From NCBI RefSeq assembly GCF_900169065.1, contig NZ_FXZB01000021.1, forward strand, positions 17,140 through 81,139: a stretch of DNA of 64,000 nt, in the 5' to 3' direction. A model generated the notes under the pieces. It saw only the letters and a program-made list of their open reading frames with translations. It was not told the DNA's origin and ran no database searches. Source of the DNA: Brevibacterium aurantiacum (GTDB lineage: Bacteria; Actinomycetota; Actinomycetes; Actinomycetales; Brevibacteriaceae). This document shows positions 43,611 through 52,656 of this stretch, piece after piece. Position numbers and translations under genes: made by a program. Within the stretch, counting starts at the first letter, position 1; each line of letters opens with the position of its first letter.

Positions 43611-46600
43611 GTGCCCGACACTGACCATGCTTCGTCCCATCACGCTGCCGGCTGGCGTGATGCCTTCGCCTCCCTCGCCGAGGTGGCTCCGCAGCAGCAT
43701 ACGCCTGTGGCCCTGGGATTCGAGCTCGTCGAGGTCGTGGCCCGCACCTGGTTCGAACCGAAGCACTCCGTCGTGCTGGAGAAGCAGGAGGTCTCCCCCG
43801 GCTCCAATCCCAGCCTTGCGATCCGCCCGCTGATCCTCAGCGAATCCGGCAACTGGGTGAAGAAGTCCCTGACCTGGCGCACCATCGATCGCATGGCCAG
43901 ACAGTTCAACGTCGATCCCCGCCACCAGGAATGGTTCACCCAACTTTCGGGACTGCGCACCCGGGACAAAACCGACTTCACACCCGATGGCGCGCCGTAC
44001 AACCTCGGCGATTTTCACACTCCGCTGCTGTGGGACATGTTCGCTCAGGCCGCCGAACTTGGGATCGAACTCGTCGGCGTCAATCAGGGCATGGACGTGC
44101 ACATCGGGCGTGAGTCAAAGGCGATCATCGACGTCAACCGGGTGAAGAACCAGCTGCGGGTGCAGCCACGGGTCACGATCGATGAACGCGAATTCTCACC
44201 AGGACTGACCAAGCCCATCTGGACGCACGGGTTCTTCGGTGTCGACCTGCGCACAGGGTTCACGGTGACCTTGGCTCCGGCGGCCAAACCCACCGCGCAG
44301 TCGGCACTCTCAGTCTTCCAATCAACTGGCCCAATCACGATCCCGGCGAACGAGTCCGAAGAATTCTTCGAGGAGTACTACCCATTGCTGCGTACTTCCG
44401 CCGAGGTCGTGAGCACCGACGAGACGGTGAAGTTTCCCCAGTTCAGCCAGCCGCGGCTGGTCCTCTTCATGGTCTACGGTGCGAAGGACCACCTGAGCCT
44501 GCAGTGGTACTGGGAGTACTCGGGACCGCGCCGGACCCTGCCCGTGGTGCCCCTGTCGAAACTCGGCACCTCCGCCATCCGCACCACAGCCGGCGCTCGC
44601 CCCACCCCGACTCCGGACCCGCGCGACAATCGCGACCTTGAGCATGAGGGCGCTGTGCTCGACCAAGTCGCGTCCGTCCTCGCCGAGACCCAACCGCCGG
44701 GCCACCCCCGCGACATGGAGCTCTCCGACGTCGACACCGCGGACTTCGTCGTCAACGTCCTGCCCGGGCTCGAGGAGATCGAGCACGTCAAGGTCATCAC
44801 GCGCGGGAAGAAGCAGCCCTATCGTGAGCTCGGCGGGGAACCGAACATCACGATCACCTCGGTCGAGTCGGAGAAGAACGACTGGTTCGACCTCGGCTTC
44901 CAGATCACCATCGACGGCAAGCCCATCCCCTTCGTCAAGCTCTACAAAGCCCTGGCGTCGGGGACGAAGAAGATCAAACTCGTCGACGACACGTTCCTGT
45001 CGCTGAACAAACCCGCCTTCGACAAACTCAAGGCACTCCTGGCCGAGGCCGATCTCATCCCCGAGTGGGAACCCGAGTCGCCCAAGATCACGCGCCTGCA
45101 TGTGGGCCTGTGGTCGGAGTTCGAGGAGCTCGCCGATGAGACTCTGCCCGCCCAGTCCTGGCAGGAATCCGCGCAGGCACTGCTCGACCTCGACCACCTG
45201 CCCGCCGTCGAAGTCCCTCACCTGAACGGCGTCACCATGCGGCCCTACCAGGTGCAGGGATTCCGGTGGCTGGCGCTGCTGCACAAGTGCCACCTCGGCG
45301 GGATTTTGGCAGACGATATGGGCCTGGGCAAGACCCTGCAGACCCTGGCACTCATCGCCCACGCAAAGGCCGAGCACGCGAACTCTGGGAGCGGGGAACC
45401 GCACCCGCCGTTCCTCGTCGTCGCTCCCACCTCGGTGGTGGACAACTGGGCAAAGGAGTCCGCGAAGTTCACCCCTGACCTCGACGTTCGTGTCGTTTCC
45501 GAGTCGACGAAGAAGAGGCAGAAGCCCCTCGCCGAGGTGGTCGCCGGTGCCGATCTCATCGTCATGTCCTATGCGATGCTGCGCCTGGACGAGGACCCGA
45601 TCTCCCGCCTGGACTGGGCAGGGTTCATCCTCGATGAGGCACAGTTCGTGAAGAACAGCTCCTCGCAGGTCCACAAGGCCGCGAAGTCGGTCAACGCACC
45701 CTTCCGCCTGGCTCTGACGGGCACTCCGCTGGAGAATTCTCTACGCGATGTGTGGTCACTGTTCTCCATCACCGCACCTGGACTCTTCCCCAGCTCGCAT
45801 CGTTTCGAGAAGGAATACGTGCGGCCCATCGAAGGTGGTGAGGATCCGGGACGAATGGGACAGCTGCAGAAGCGGATCAGGCCGTTCATGCTGCGCCGCA
45901 CGAAGGATCTCGTCGCAGCCGATCTGCCGGAGAAGCAGGAGCAGGTCATCAATGTCGAGCTCAATGCCGCGCACCGCAAGCTCTACGATCGGGTGCTGCA
46001 GAAGGAGCGGAAGAAGATCCTCGGCTTCATCGACAGCGAGTACGACAAGCAGCGGTTCATCGTCTTCCGGTCTCTGACCCTGCTGCGCATGCTCGCCCTG
46101 GACCCGCGCATCGTCGACGGCGAACACGAAGGTGTGCCCTCGTCCAAGCTCGCCGCCCTCATGGAACGCCTCGAGGATGTCGTGGCGGAGGGCCATCGCT
46201 CGATCGTATTCAGCCAGTTCACCTCCTTCCTCGACAAGGTGGCCGAGGATCTCGATCGCCGAGGTGTCCCCTGCGTCGTCCTCGACGGCTCGACTCGCAA
46301 TCGCGGGCAGGTCGTCGACGAGTTCCGGTCCGGTGCGGCTCCGGTGTTCCTCATCAGCCTCAAGGCCGGCGGGTTCGGCCTCAATCTCACCGAGGCCGAC
46401 TACGTCTTCCTCATGGATCCGTGGTGGAATCCGGCAACGGAGAATCAGGCGATCGACCGGGCGCACCGGATCGGGCAGACGAAGAATGTCATGGTCTACC
46501 GTTATGTCGCCGAGGGCACGATCGAGGAGAAGGTCCTGGCCCTGCAGAAGAAGAAGGCCGAGCTCTTCGACTCCCTCATGTCCGATGGCGGAGCCTTCGA

Positions 46601-46676
46601 AGGGCGCGGCCCCAACGGTCAGGCCTTCAGCCAGACGGTGACGGCCGAGGACATCCGGGGACTGCTCGAGGAGTAG
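43611..46676 (+). CDS. SNF2-family DEAD/DEAH-like helicase (HepA/RapA class)
   Basis: This 1021-residue SF2 ATPase has motif I ILADDMGLGKTLQT (about 565-578), the DEAQ box FILDEAQFVKN (about 671-681), and then LALTGTPLENSLRDVWSLF. Motif V/VI follows as AGGFGLNLTEADYVF, and AIDRAHRIGQTKNVMVYRY lies at about 947-965. The ~500-residue N-terminal region is the bacterial SNF2-associated region, without a clear SWIM zinc finger. It probably remodels RNA polymerase-DNA or nucleoprotein complexes. The GTG start at 43611 fits the divergent spacing. Two in-frame CGCCGAGGTGG-type words and one CACCTCGGCG lie inside. Confidence 0.94.
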   Translation: MPDTDHASSHHAAGWRDAFASLAEVAPQQHTPVALGFELVEVVARTWFEPKHSVVLEKQEVSPGSNPSLAIRPLILSESGNWVKKSLTWRTIDRMARQFNVDPRHQEWFTQLSGLRTRDKTDFTPDGAPYNLGDFHTPLLWDMFAQAAELGIELVGVNQGMDVHIGRESKAIIDVNRVKNQLRVQPRVTIDEREFSPGLTKPIWTHGFFGVDLRTGFTVTLAPAAKPTAQSALSVFQSTGPITIPANESEEFFEEYYPLLRTSAEVVSTDETVKFPQFSQPRLVLFMVYGAKDHLSLQWYWEYSGPRRTLPVVPLSKLGTSAIRTTAGARPTPTPDPRDNRDLEHEGAVLDQVASVLAETQPPGHPRDMELSDVDTADFVVNVLPGLEEIEHVKVITRGKKQPYRELGGEPNITITSVESEKNDWFDLGFQITIDGKPIPFVKLYKALASGTKKIKLVDDTFLSLNKPAFDKLKALLAEADLIPEWEPESPKITRLHVGLWSEFEELADETLPAQSWQESAQALLDLDHLPAVEVPHLNGVTMRPYQVQGFRWLALLHKCHLGGILADDMGLGKTLQTLALIAHAKAEHANSGSGEPHPPFLVVAPTSVVDNWAKESAKFTPDLDVRVVSESTKKRQKPLAEVVAGADLIVMSYAMLRLDEDPISRLDWAGFILDEAQFVKNSSSQVHKAAKSVNAPFRLALTGTPLENSLRDVWSLFSITAPGLFPSSHRFEKEYVRPIEGGEDPGRMGQLQKRIRPFMLRRTKDLVAADLPEKQEQVINVELNAAHRKLYDRVLQKERKKILGFIDSEYDKQRFIVFRSLTLLRMLALDPRIVDGEHEGVPSSKLAALMERLEDVVAEGHRSIVFSQFTSFLDKVAEDLDRRGVPCVVLDGSTRNRGQVVDEFRSGAAPVFLISLKAGGFGLNLTEADYVFLMDPWWNPATENQAIDRAHRIGQTKNVMVYRYVAEGTIEEKVLALQKKKAELFDSLMSDGGAFEGRGPNGQAFSQTVTAEDIRGLLEE

Positions 46677-46718
46677 CTTCAGGGACTAAGCCGTATCGGA
46701 ACGGCCGTCCGGTGTAGG

Positions 46719-46910
46719 TGTCAGACGATCGACTCAGTCGCGACAGAACACGGAGCGTCCCGGGCTGCTGCATTTCGCGCTCTCGTCGAGCTCACCGAGG
46801 CCGGAATACTCAGACGCACGACGAATCACAAGGGCAAGATCGTCTGCTTCACTGCAGATCGCCACCTGGCATACGTCGAGTTGACCGAGTCGGCCAACCG
46901 AGGACGTTGA
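46719..46910 (+). pseudogene. C-terminal remnant of a Fic-family-like protein
   Basis: About 64 codons in one open frame end at a TGA (46908-46910) and read ASRAAAFRALVELTEAGIL, then RRTTNHKGKIVCFTADRHL. This resembles the winged-helix tail that follows the Fic domain in many bacterial Fic proteins (RALxxLxEAGIL). No Fic core motif, start codon or ribosome-binding site is present, because the helicase gene ends 42 bases earlier. I regard it as a decayed fragment left by deletion. Confidence 0.5.
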
Positions 46911-46934
46911 GCAGCGCACGAATACCACCAAAGC

Positions 46935-47609
46935 TCAGGTCTCGGCGACGATATCCGAGACGGAGCTTGCACCCGAGTGACTGGTCAGCACATTCATCAT
47001 GTGCGAGCGCGCTCGTTCGATGCCGCTCAGCGCCGTGGTCCGGATGACTTCGGCATCTCGGCCGGCGATGGCATCGACGAGGCGACCGTGGTTGACCGCC
47101 TTCTCAGGCCGCCCGATCTCCTTGCGGAGGTTGAGGCAGCGCTCAATCTCCTCATGGATCGACCGGACGGCATTCGTGAGCAGAGGGATGCCGGCGACCT
47201 CGGCGATGCGGACATGCAGCTGAGCATTGCGCTCGTTGAGCAGAGCCTTGTCTGCAGTGTCATCCATGCTGAGTGCGCTCAACTCGACAAGCTCTTCCAG
47301 CTCCTCGGCGGAGACCCGCTCAGATGCCAATACGGCGGCTTCGGGTTCGACCATCTTCCGCAGCGCGTAGAGATCCTGGATCTCGCTGAAATCGATGGGC
47401 TTCACGAAGGTTCCGCGCTTGGGCCTGACGATGACAAGCCCCTCCCGGCGAAGGGTGTTGATCGCTTCTCGAACGGGAGTCCGACTCATTCCGTATTGGT
47501 CGGGGAGTTCCGAATCGGAGAGCATCGCTCCTGGTCGGAGCTTCGCTTGAACGATCTCACGCTTGAGTTGAGTGTAGGCCTGATCGGCCATCGCCACCTT
47601 TGCCGCCAC
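46935..47609 (-). CDS. GntR-family regulator, FadR (FCD) subfamily
   Basis: This 224-residue regulator has an N-terminal GntR winged HTH (LRPGAMLSDSELPDQYGMSR, then TPVREAINTLRREGLV) and an all-helical FCD effector domain. The FCD metal-ligand-type residues appear in ALLNERNAQLHVRIAEVAG. It is divergent from the AbgT transporter. The 217-base gap contains an inverted repeat GTTATAT-N9-ATATAAC (47710-47732), a good candidate operator. It most likely represses the AbgT-opine dehydrogenase operon until a substrate binds. The ATG at 47591 (MADQAYTQL) is an alternative start. Confidence 0.92.
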   Translation of the reverse strand: MAAKVAMADQAYTQLKREIVQAKLRPGAMLSDSELPDQYGMSRTPVREAINTLRREGLVIVRPKRGTFVKPIDFSEIQDLYALRKMVEPEAAVLASERVSAEELEELVELSALSMDDTADKALLNERNAQLHVRIAEVAGIPLLTNAVRSIHEEIERCLNLRKEIGRPEKAVNHGRLVDAIAGRDAEVIRTTALSGIERARSHMMNVLTSHSGASSVSDIVAET

Positions 47610-47709
47610 TCAACACCGCCTTCCAGATAAGTCTGTCATCACCAATCGAACACCCATTGACCCAGCTCGGCAGGTATTGACTTCGACAGCTTCACATCCT
47701 AGCATTCTT

Positions 47710-47732
47710 GTTATATATTTCACGGATATAAC
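47710..47732. promoter_or_regulatory. Candidate GntR operator in the GntR/AbgT divergent gap
   Basis: GTTATAT and ATATAAC arms are separated by nine bases in an AT-rich patch within GC-rich DNA. It lies about 100 bases from each start codon. GntR/FadR sites are short AT-containing palindromes, though usually with a shorter centre. Confidence 0.5.
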
Positions 47733-47826
47733 TAGTATGCATGTGAATGCAGACGTAATGCAGGTACTGAAGAGGACCTCACACAACGACGTGCTTTGAG
47801 AACCACGGCCCACCGAAAGGTATCTA

Positions 47827-49413
47827 ATGAAATCCGATACGGATGACCACACTGACGTGAATCCGGACAACCGCCTGTACCGTGCCCTCTCAGCGATCGA
47901 GCGAGCAGGGAACAGACTTCCGCACCCTTTCTGGCTGTTCGTCATCCTCTGCGTTCTGCTCGGGATCACGAGTGCCATCCTGGCCGGACTCGGCGTCTCC
48001 GTGACACTTCCCGCCAACGGCGAGACAGCAGCGGTGAAGAACCTCTTCTCGCTCGACGGCGCACTCTTCGCCATTGAGAACGCGCTGACGAACTATGCGA
48101 CATTCCCGCCGCTTGCGATGATCGTCGTCGTGCTCCTGGGCGTGAGTATCGCCGAACGCAGCGGACTGCTCACTGCGCTGCTGCGCATCACTGTCGGCAA
48201 ACTGCCCAAGGCCTGGTTGACCTTCTCCATCGCGTTCGCTTCGATGATCGCCCATGTCATGTCAGACTCTGCATATCTCGTCATGATCCCACTCGGCGCC
48301 CTGGCATTCAGGACTGCCGGCCGCAGCCCTCTGCTCGGCCTCATGGTCGCCTATGCAGCGACCGCGGTTGGCTTCAACGCGAGTCCGCTTGTGACTCCTT
48401 CCGACGCCATTCGCGCCTCGCTGTCTATGGCGGCTTCGCACATCGTCGACGAAAGCTACGTCGTGACGCCCTTCGCCACCTACTTCTTCACGGCGGCATC
48501 GTCCGTCATCCTGGCGATCACGATTGCCGTGGTTGTCGACAAAGTGCTCAGCCGCCGTCCGGAGTTCTCGCCCGATCGTCTCTCAACCGATTTCAATGTG
48601 TCAGACAAGCTCTTCAACACGGACTCGACGAAGCTCTCGGGCAGCAGCACCGTCGAGCTCAGCGCCGAGGAGCGCCGTGGACTCATCGTCTCCGGCGTCG
48701 TCTTCGTCATCGCAGTTGCGGGTATCGCTCTCATGCTCATGCCGGATTCCCCGTTTCGCGGGGAGAACGGCAGCATCGTCCAGTCGCCCGTGCTCAAGAA
48801 CATCGCGATCTTCATTTCCGTCGTCTTCGGACTGCTGGGAATCGTCTATGGCCGGATCACGCGATCGATCCCCACCCTCGGCGAGGTTCCACCTGCGATG
48901 GCGGAGGGCATCCGCACCCTGGCGCCGGTCCTCGTCCTGTTCTTCGTCGTCTCACAATTCCTCGCCTACTTCGAGTGGACGAACATCGGGTCAGTCCTCA
49001 GCGTCAATGGGGCTGCGCTGTTCAAGCACCTCAACGCCCCGCATCTGGTTCTTCTGCTCATCATCGTCGCCGCAATCTGCGTGCTCAACATGCTCATCAC
49101 CAGCGGTTCCGCAATGTGGTCGATTCTCGCTCCGGTCGCCGTGCCGCTGGTCATGTACATCGGCATGCGCCCGGAGTCCGCAATGGTCGCGTTTATGATC
49201 GGTGACTCCGTGACCAACTGCCTCACACCGCTCAACGGCTACTTCGTGCTGGCGCTCGGCTACGTCCAGCATTTCCGAAAGGGAGCCGGAGTCGGGACCA
49301 TGCTCTCGTTCACGCTTCCGATCGCCGTATCCGTACTCGTCGTGTGGACGATCTTCTTCGTCATCTGGTATCTCATCGGAATTCCGCTGGGCCCGGGAGT
49401 CCCTGTGAGATGA
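47827..49413 (+). CDS. AbgT-family transporter
   Basis: This 528-residue integral membrane protein of the AbgT family (p-aminobenzoyl-glutamate importers and sulfonamide exporters) has VLLGVSIAERSGLLTALLR, the conserved AYAATAVGFNASPLVTPSDA and the C-terminal GDSVTNCLTPLNGYFVLAL. About 11-13 helices including hairpins fit the known fold. The ribosome-binding site GAAAGG precedes the ATG. It is followed after 83 bases by an opine dehydrogenase-type gene and faces a GntR regulator. The pairing suggests import of an N-substituted amino acid (opine, acyl-glutamate or peptide-like compound) rather than folate fragments. The substrate is unproven. Confidence 0.94.
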   Translation: MKSDTDDHTDVNPDNRLYRALSAIERAGNRLPHPFWLFVILCVLLGITSAILAGLGVSVTLPANGETAAVKNLFSLDGALFAIENALTNYATFPPLAMIVVVLLGVSIAERSGLLTALLRITVGKLPKAWLTFSIAFASMIAHVMSDSAYLVMIPLGALAFRTAGRSPLLGLMVAYAATAVGFNASPLVTPSDAIRASLSMAASHIVDESYVVTPFATYFFTAASSVILAITIAVVVDKVLSRRPEFSPDRLSTDFNVSDKLFNTDSTKLSGSSTVELSAEERRGLIVSGVVFVIAVAGIALMLMPDSPFRGENGSIVQSPVLKNIAIFISVVFGLLGIVYGRITRSIPTLGEVPPAMAEGIRTLAPVLVLFFVVSQFLAYFEWTNIGSVLSVNGAALFKHLNAPHLVLLLIIVAAICVLNMLITSGSAMWSILAPVAVPLVMYIGMRPESAMVAFMIGDSVTNCLTPLNGYFVLALGYVQHFRKGAGVGTMLSFTLPIAVSVLVVWTIFFVIWYLIGIPLGPGVPVR

Positions 49414-49496
49414 CCTCTCCTCTGACGCCGCAGGTGAACACCTGAGCACTGGCCTCATCACTCAACGTCAATCGCACCAATAGAAGGGATACCATC

Positions 49497-50576
49497 TTGG
49501 GAATCATCACCATCATCGGAGCAGGCAACGTCGGACAGACGATCGCTGGTCACATGTCTCTGCTCGGGCACACCGTGCGTATGTTCTCGCGCTGGAACGA
49601 CGAGTTCCAGCCGATCAGGGATCGGGGCGGCATCGAGCTCTTCGGTGAGATCAACGGAACAGCAATGCCCGATTCGCTGACTTCCGATCTCGTCAAGGCC
49701 GTCGAGAATGCCGACGTCGTAGTCATCGCCGCCCCTGCATTCGCCCACCCGTCCATCTCGGCCTCGCTGGCCCCGGTGCTCGAGCCTGACCAGCTCGTCG
49801 TCTTCCAGCCCACGGTGCTCGGCAGCGGCGTGGAGCTCTCGCGTCAGTTCCTGCTCAATGACAGGGAACCGTGCCTCATTGCGGAGAGCGGTACAAGCCT
49901 TTACACCTGCCGTCTGAAGGAACCGGCCAAGGTCTACGTCGGAGCAGTCAAAGACTCCATTCAGATCTCCGCAATCCCCAGCAGTCGGTCCCAGGAGGTC
50001 ATCGACCGCCTCGTTCCGTTCTTCGGCGAACACTACATTCCAGCTGCCGACAGCTTGTCGGTGGGGCTGAGCAACTCCAATCCGATCTACCACGTGCCGC
50101 CGGCAGTGCTGAATTTCAAGACCGTCGAAGATGCAGAGCGTCTGCCGCAGCATTCGCTCGTGACGCCACGCATCGGTGAGGCCATCGATGCGCTCGACAA
50201 GGAGCGCCTTGCCCTAGCTGCTGCTCTCCACACCGAGACAACGAGCTTCTGGCAGTTTCTCGACGATGCCTATGGTGTCAATGAGGGCAGCTTCGTGGAG
50301 AGAGTCATCCAGGGATACGGTCGGCAGTCCTTCCCCGAGCCGGACTCCGTGAAACATCGGTACTTCACCGAAGACATTCCCTTCGGACTCGTCATCTGGA
50401 GCTCGTTGGCCAAGCAGCTCGGCCTGGCCATGCCGTTGACCGACGGGTTCATCGCGATCAGCAATGTGCTGTGCGGCACCGACTTCTACCAGGACGGTCG
50501 CACCGCCGATGCCCTCGGGCTCAAGGACGGAAGTGTCGACGACATTGTCGACGTGTTCCGTAACGGAGTGCGCTGA
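49497..50576 (+). CDS. NAD(P)-dependent opine dehydrogenase-family protein
   Basis: This 359-residue protein has an N-terminal Rossmann fold (IITIIGAGNVGQTIAGHMSL) and a C-terminal octopine/nopaline dehydrogenase domain (SNSNPIYHVPPAVLNFKTVE, with the catalytic His in the NPIxH segment). Opine dehydrogenases link an amino acid and a 2-oxo acid by reductive amination, or cleave opines oxidatively. The start is TTG at 49497 with GAAGGGA nine bases upstream. It is the second gene after AbgT under a divergent GntR regulator, which favours catabolism of an imported opine. Biosynthetic use, as in metallophore pathways, is less likely because no partner synthase is present. Confidence 0.9.
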   Translation: MGIITIIGAGNVGQTIAGHMSLLGHTVRMFSRWNDEFQPIRDRGGIELFGEINGTAMPDSLTSDLVKAVENADVVVIAAPAFAHPSISASLAPVLEPDQLVVFQPTVLGSGVELSRQFLLNDREPCLIAESGTSLYTCRLKEPAKVYVGAVKDSIQISAIPSSRSQEVIDRLVPFFGEHYIPAADSLSVGLSNSNPIYHVPPAVLNFKTVEDAERLPQHSLVTPRIGEAIDALDKERLALAAALHTETTSFWQFLDDAYGVNEGSFVERVIQGYGRQSFPEPDSVKHRYFTEDIPFGLVIWSSLAKQLGLAMPLTDGFIAISNVLCGTDFYQDGRTADALGLKDGSVDDIVDVFRNGVR

Positions 50577-50621
50577 TCCATAGGGGCCCGGCCATCTTGG
50601 CCGGGCGCGGGCAGCTCGCGG

Positions 50622-51368
50622 TCAATCGACTGTGCTGCAGGCAATGACCGCGCCGGCAGGATCGGCGATGACAGTGTTGCGATGTCCATCGGTGTCGAAG
50701 GGAGCAACCAGTACTGCCCCACCCAGCGACGCAGCGTCTTCAGCAATAGAGTCTGCGTCGGCGACGGCGAAGTTGATGCTCCAATGCTGGGGAGTATTGC
50801 CGGCGTCGACGACGAGTCCGATGCTCTGATCCGCGAGAGTCCATTGTGAGAAGGGAGCATCCGGCACGGGCCGAAGCTCCCAGCCGAAGTCGTGCCCGTA
50901 GAATTCTCGCGCGGCTTGGACATTCGTGCTGTGCAGTGACGCCATCGCCCACGTCCCTATCTCGCCGGTGGCTTCAGCTCCGGCATCGTTGCCAGCTTCC
51001 CGGATGCAGAAGGGCACACCGGTGGAGTCGGCGACGATGCTCATGCGGCTGGTCGAGTCCCAGTCGAATGGGGCCATCAGGCTGCTGCCACCGGCCGCGT
51101 CCACCTCGGCGAGCGCATGCGCAAGGTTCTCGACGCGAACGTGCATCAGCCAGGTCGGAGGAACCCCGTCGGGTGACTGGCGAATGCTCGCGACTTTCTT
51201 CCCGTCGGCGAGCGCAAGGAGTGGCTCAGAACCATCGGATACACCCGGAGCATTGTCGAAACTCCACCCGAACAGCGCTGCATAGAATTCGGCCGCGGCG
51301 CTTGGGTCCGGCTGAAAGGTTTCGACCCAGAATGGAGCCCCAGCCGGGTACCTGTCATCGTGTGGCAT
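50622..51368 (-). CDS. VOC-family protein with two glyoxalase-like domains
   Basis: This 248-residue protein contains two vicinal-oxygen-chelate modules: residues about 10-120 (PFWVETFQPDPSAAAEFYAA, LFGWSF) and 135-245 (TWAMASLHSTNVQAAREFYG, DFGWEL). The halves are homologous and each begins with the beta-strand/helix pattern of the family. Proteins of this layout are often annotated as hydroxylases or glyoxalase-like. The metal ligands are not all clear, so an enzyme activity is not assured. The start ATG at 51368 has a GAAAGGCAAC box. It is convergent with the opine dehydrogenase gene. Confidence 0.88.
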   Translation of the reverse strand: MPHDDRYPAGAPFWVETFQPDPSAAAEFYAALFGWSFDNAPGVSDGSEPLLALADGKKVASIRQSPDGVPPTWLMHVRVENLAHALAEVDAAGGSSLMAPFDWDSTSRMSIVADSTGVPFCIREAGNDAGAEATGEIGTWAMASLHSTNVQAAREFYGHDFGWELRPVPDAPFSQWTLADQSIGLVVDAGNTPQHWSINFAVADADSIAEDAASLGGAVLVAPFDTDGHRNTVIADPAGAVIACSTVD

Positions 51369-51401
51369 CGTTGCCTTTCGAGAAGCAGTCCATAGTCTCG
51401 T

Positions 51402-51734
51402 TCACTCAGACCGTGATGGTCGAGGAGTTTTGGGAACAGTTCGCAGGCTGAGCGCGGCAATACAGATCAGAATAATCCCTCCACCCGTTAGCACTCCGGG
51501 TGCAGCTCCGACGATGAATTTGGGGATGGCCTCGGTGGACATTCCGACCTGACCGATTCCGAAGAGGTCGATGGCGTGCGGTGCGAGGATTCCTCCGATG
51601 ACGAAGACAACGCCGATGATGCCGGCAACTCGGGCCCCACCTCGGCGGTGGATGATCGCCATGATGGCGACAACGACGGCAGCGAGGACCGTGACCACGA
51701 TTCCTGCCGGGCCAGACATTGTGGAAGGCATCAT
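51402..51734 (-). CDS. Small membrane protein, three predicted helices
   Basis: This 110-residue hydrophobic protein has segments at about 10-27 (IVVTVLAAVVVAIMAIIH), 35-55 (VAGIIGVVFVIGGILA) and 75-98. A short basic tail (KTPRPSRSE) follows. No family recognised. Its start overlaps the stop of the gene at 51731 by ATGA, so the two membrane proteins are translationally coupled. Confidence 0.68.
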   Translation of the reverse strand: MMPSTMSGPAGIVVTVLAAVVVAIMAIIHRRGGARVAGIIGVVFVIGGILAPHAIDLFGIGQVGMSTEAIPKFIVGAAPGVLTGGGIILICIAALSLRTVPKTPRPSRSE

Positions 51735-52108
51735 GGCGCGACTCCTTCCGGACCAGGGCCAAGACGTACGGAGCCGTCGGTCCGAGGAGACTGAGCAGCG
51801 GGGACACCGCTTGGCTTAGTCGCAAATGCCAACCCGATGAGGACAAGACCCCCAGCTTGAAGCACCACGCCCAGTGTCATGACGACCCACTGAACAGCCG
51901 GGACGCCGGTGGCCAGGCCCAGCGATAAGCCGAAGAGCATCCAGGCCAATTCGAAGAGCTGACAGAACAGCAGCAGTGCGGTGCCGATGATCCCAAGCAG
52001 TCGGGTTCTGCCGCGTCCGCGCCAAGCAAACAGCGCAAGACCGACGAGGCAACAGAACATCGGCGTCACGATCCCCGTCACAGTCCCAAAGAGAAAAGCC
52101 AGGTCCAT
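51731..52108 (-). CDS. Small membrane protein, three to four predicted helices
   Basis: This 125-residue protein starts MDLAFLFGTVTGIVTPMFC and has hydrophobic stretches at about 5-30, 42-68 and 78-104, with a hydrophilic C-terminus. The ATG at 52108 is preferred over the longer frame to 52207, which has no hydrophobic pattern. It is coupled to the following small membrane protein by a four-base overlap; the pair may form a complex. No family or function recognised. Confidence 0.66.
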   Translation of the reverse strand: MDLAFLFGTVTGIVTPMFCCLVGLALFAWRGRGRTRLLGIIGTALLLFCQLFELAWMLFGLSLGLATGVPAVQWVVMTLGVVLQAGGLVLIGLAFATKPSGVPAAQSPRTDGSVRLGPGPEGVAP

Positions 52109-52231
52109 AGTTCGCCAGACTACCAAAGTCGTGTTGCCTGCTCGGCGGTTCTTCAGAGCCACGACAATGAATGCGAGGCCCACCGTGCCGGACCGTCTTG
52201 CGACCACTCCTTCGCTGTTGCAGTCGCTGAG

Positions 52232-52555
52232 TCAGCCCTCGAAGTAATAGCTCGAATGCGCCGCACACCGGGGGTTGAACGGCGCCGCGCACTCGGGACA
52301 CGAGTCGGCACTCCGGTACGTGTCGATCGTCAGCTCTGCCCAGCACATTCCGCAGAGGATGGCCGCCTGATCCCACTTCTCACGCGGCCATTGCTGCGCG
52401 GAATGATCGGTCGTCTCGGCATGGCAGAGGTGGCACGGATAGTACCGGTCGCAGCACGCAAAGCGAATGGCGATGATGTCGAGCTCGGTCGCATAATGCT
52501 CACACCGCGTGTGCTCATCGACCGTCTTGCCATAGACCTGAGGAGATCGAGACAC
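52232..52555 (-). CDS. CHY zinc-finger protein
   Basis: This 107-residue protein is dominated by a CHY-type zinc finger: CEHYATELDIIAIRFACCDR, YYPCHLCHAETTDH, then ILCGMCWAEL and CPECAAPFNPRCAAH. About ten Cys/His residues are in the spacing of bacterial CHY domain proteins (the N-terminal part of the RCHY1/HotI type). Such proteins probably bind three zinc ions; their bacterial role is unclear. It is a single gene, divergent from the DUF2891 gene. The start ATG at 52555 gives MSRSPQVYGK. Confidence 0.9.
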   Translation of the reverse strand: MSRSPQVYGKTVDEHTRCEHYATELDIIAIRFACCDRYYPCHLCHAETTDHSAQQWPREKWDQAAILCGMCWAELTIDTYRSADSCPECAAPFNPRCAAHSSYYFEG

Positions 52556-52656
52556 CCCGCACCCGCCTTCCCCTGTCTGAACCGCTGCCAGTTCTCACCC
52601 TAACGGCCGACGCGCCCCGTCCGAGTAGAGTGAAATCCCCGAACCGATGAGGATCC

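Noticed and set aside
44322..45674. Minus-strand frame of 450 codons inside the SNF2 gene
   Set aside because: Shadow of the helicase; Leu/Gly/Glu-rich with no domain pattern.
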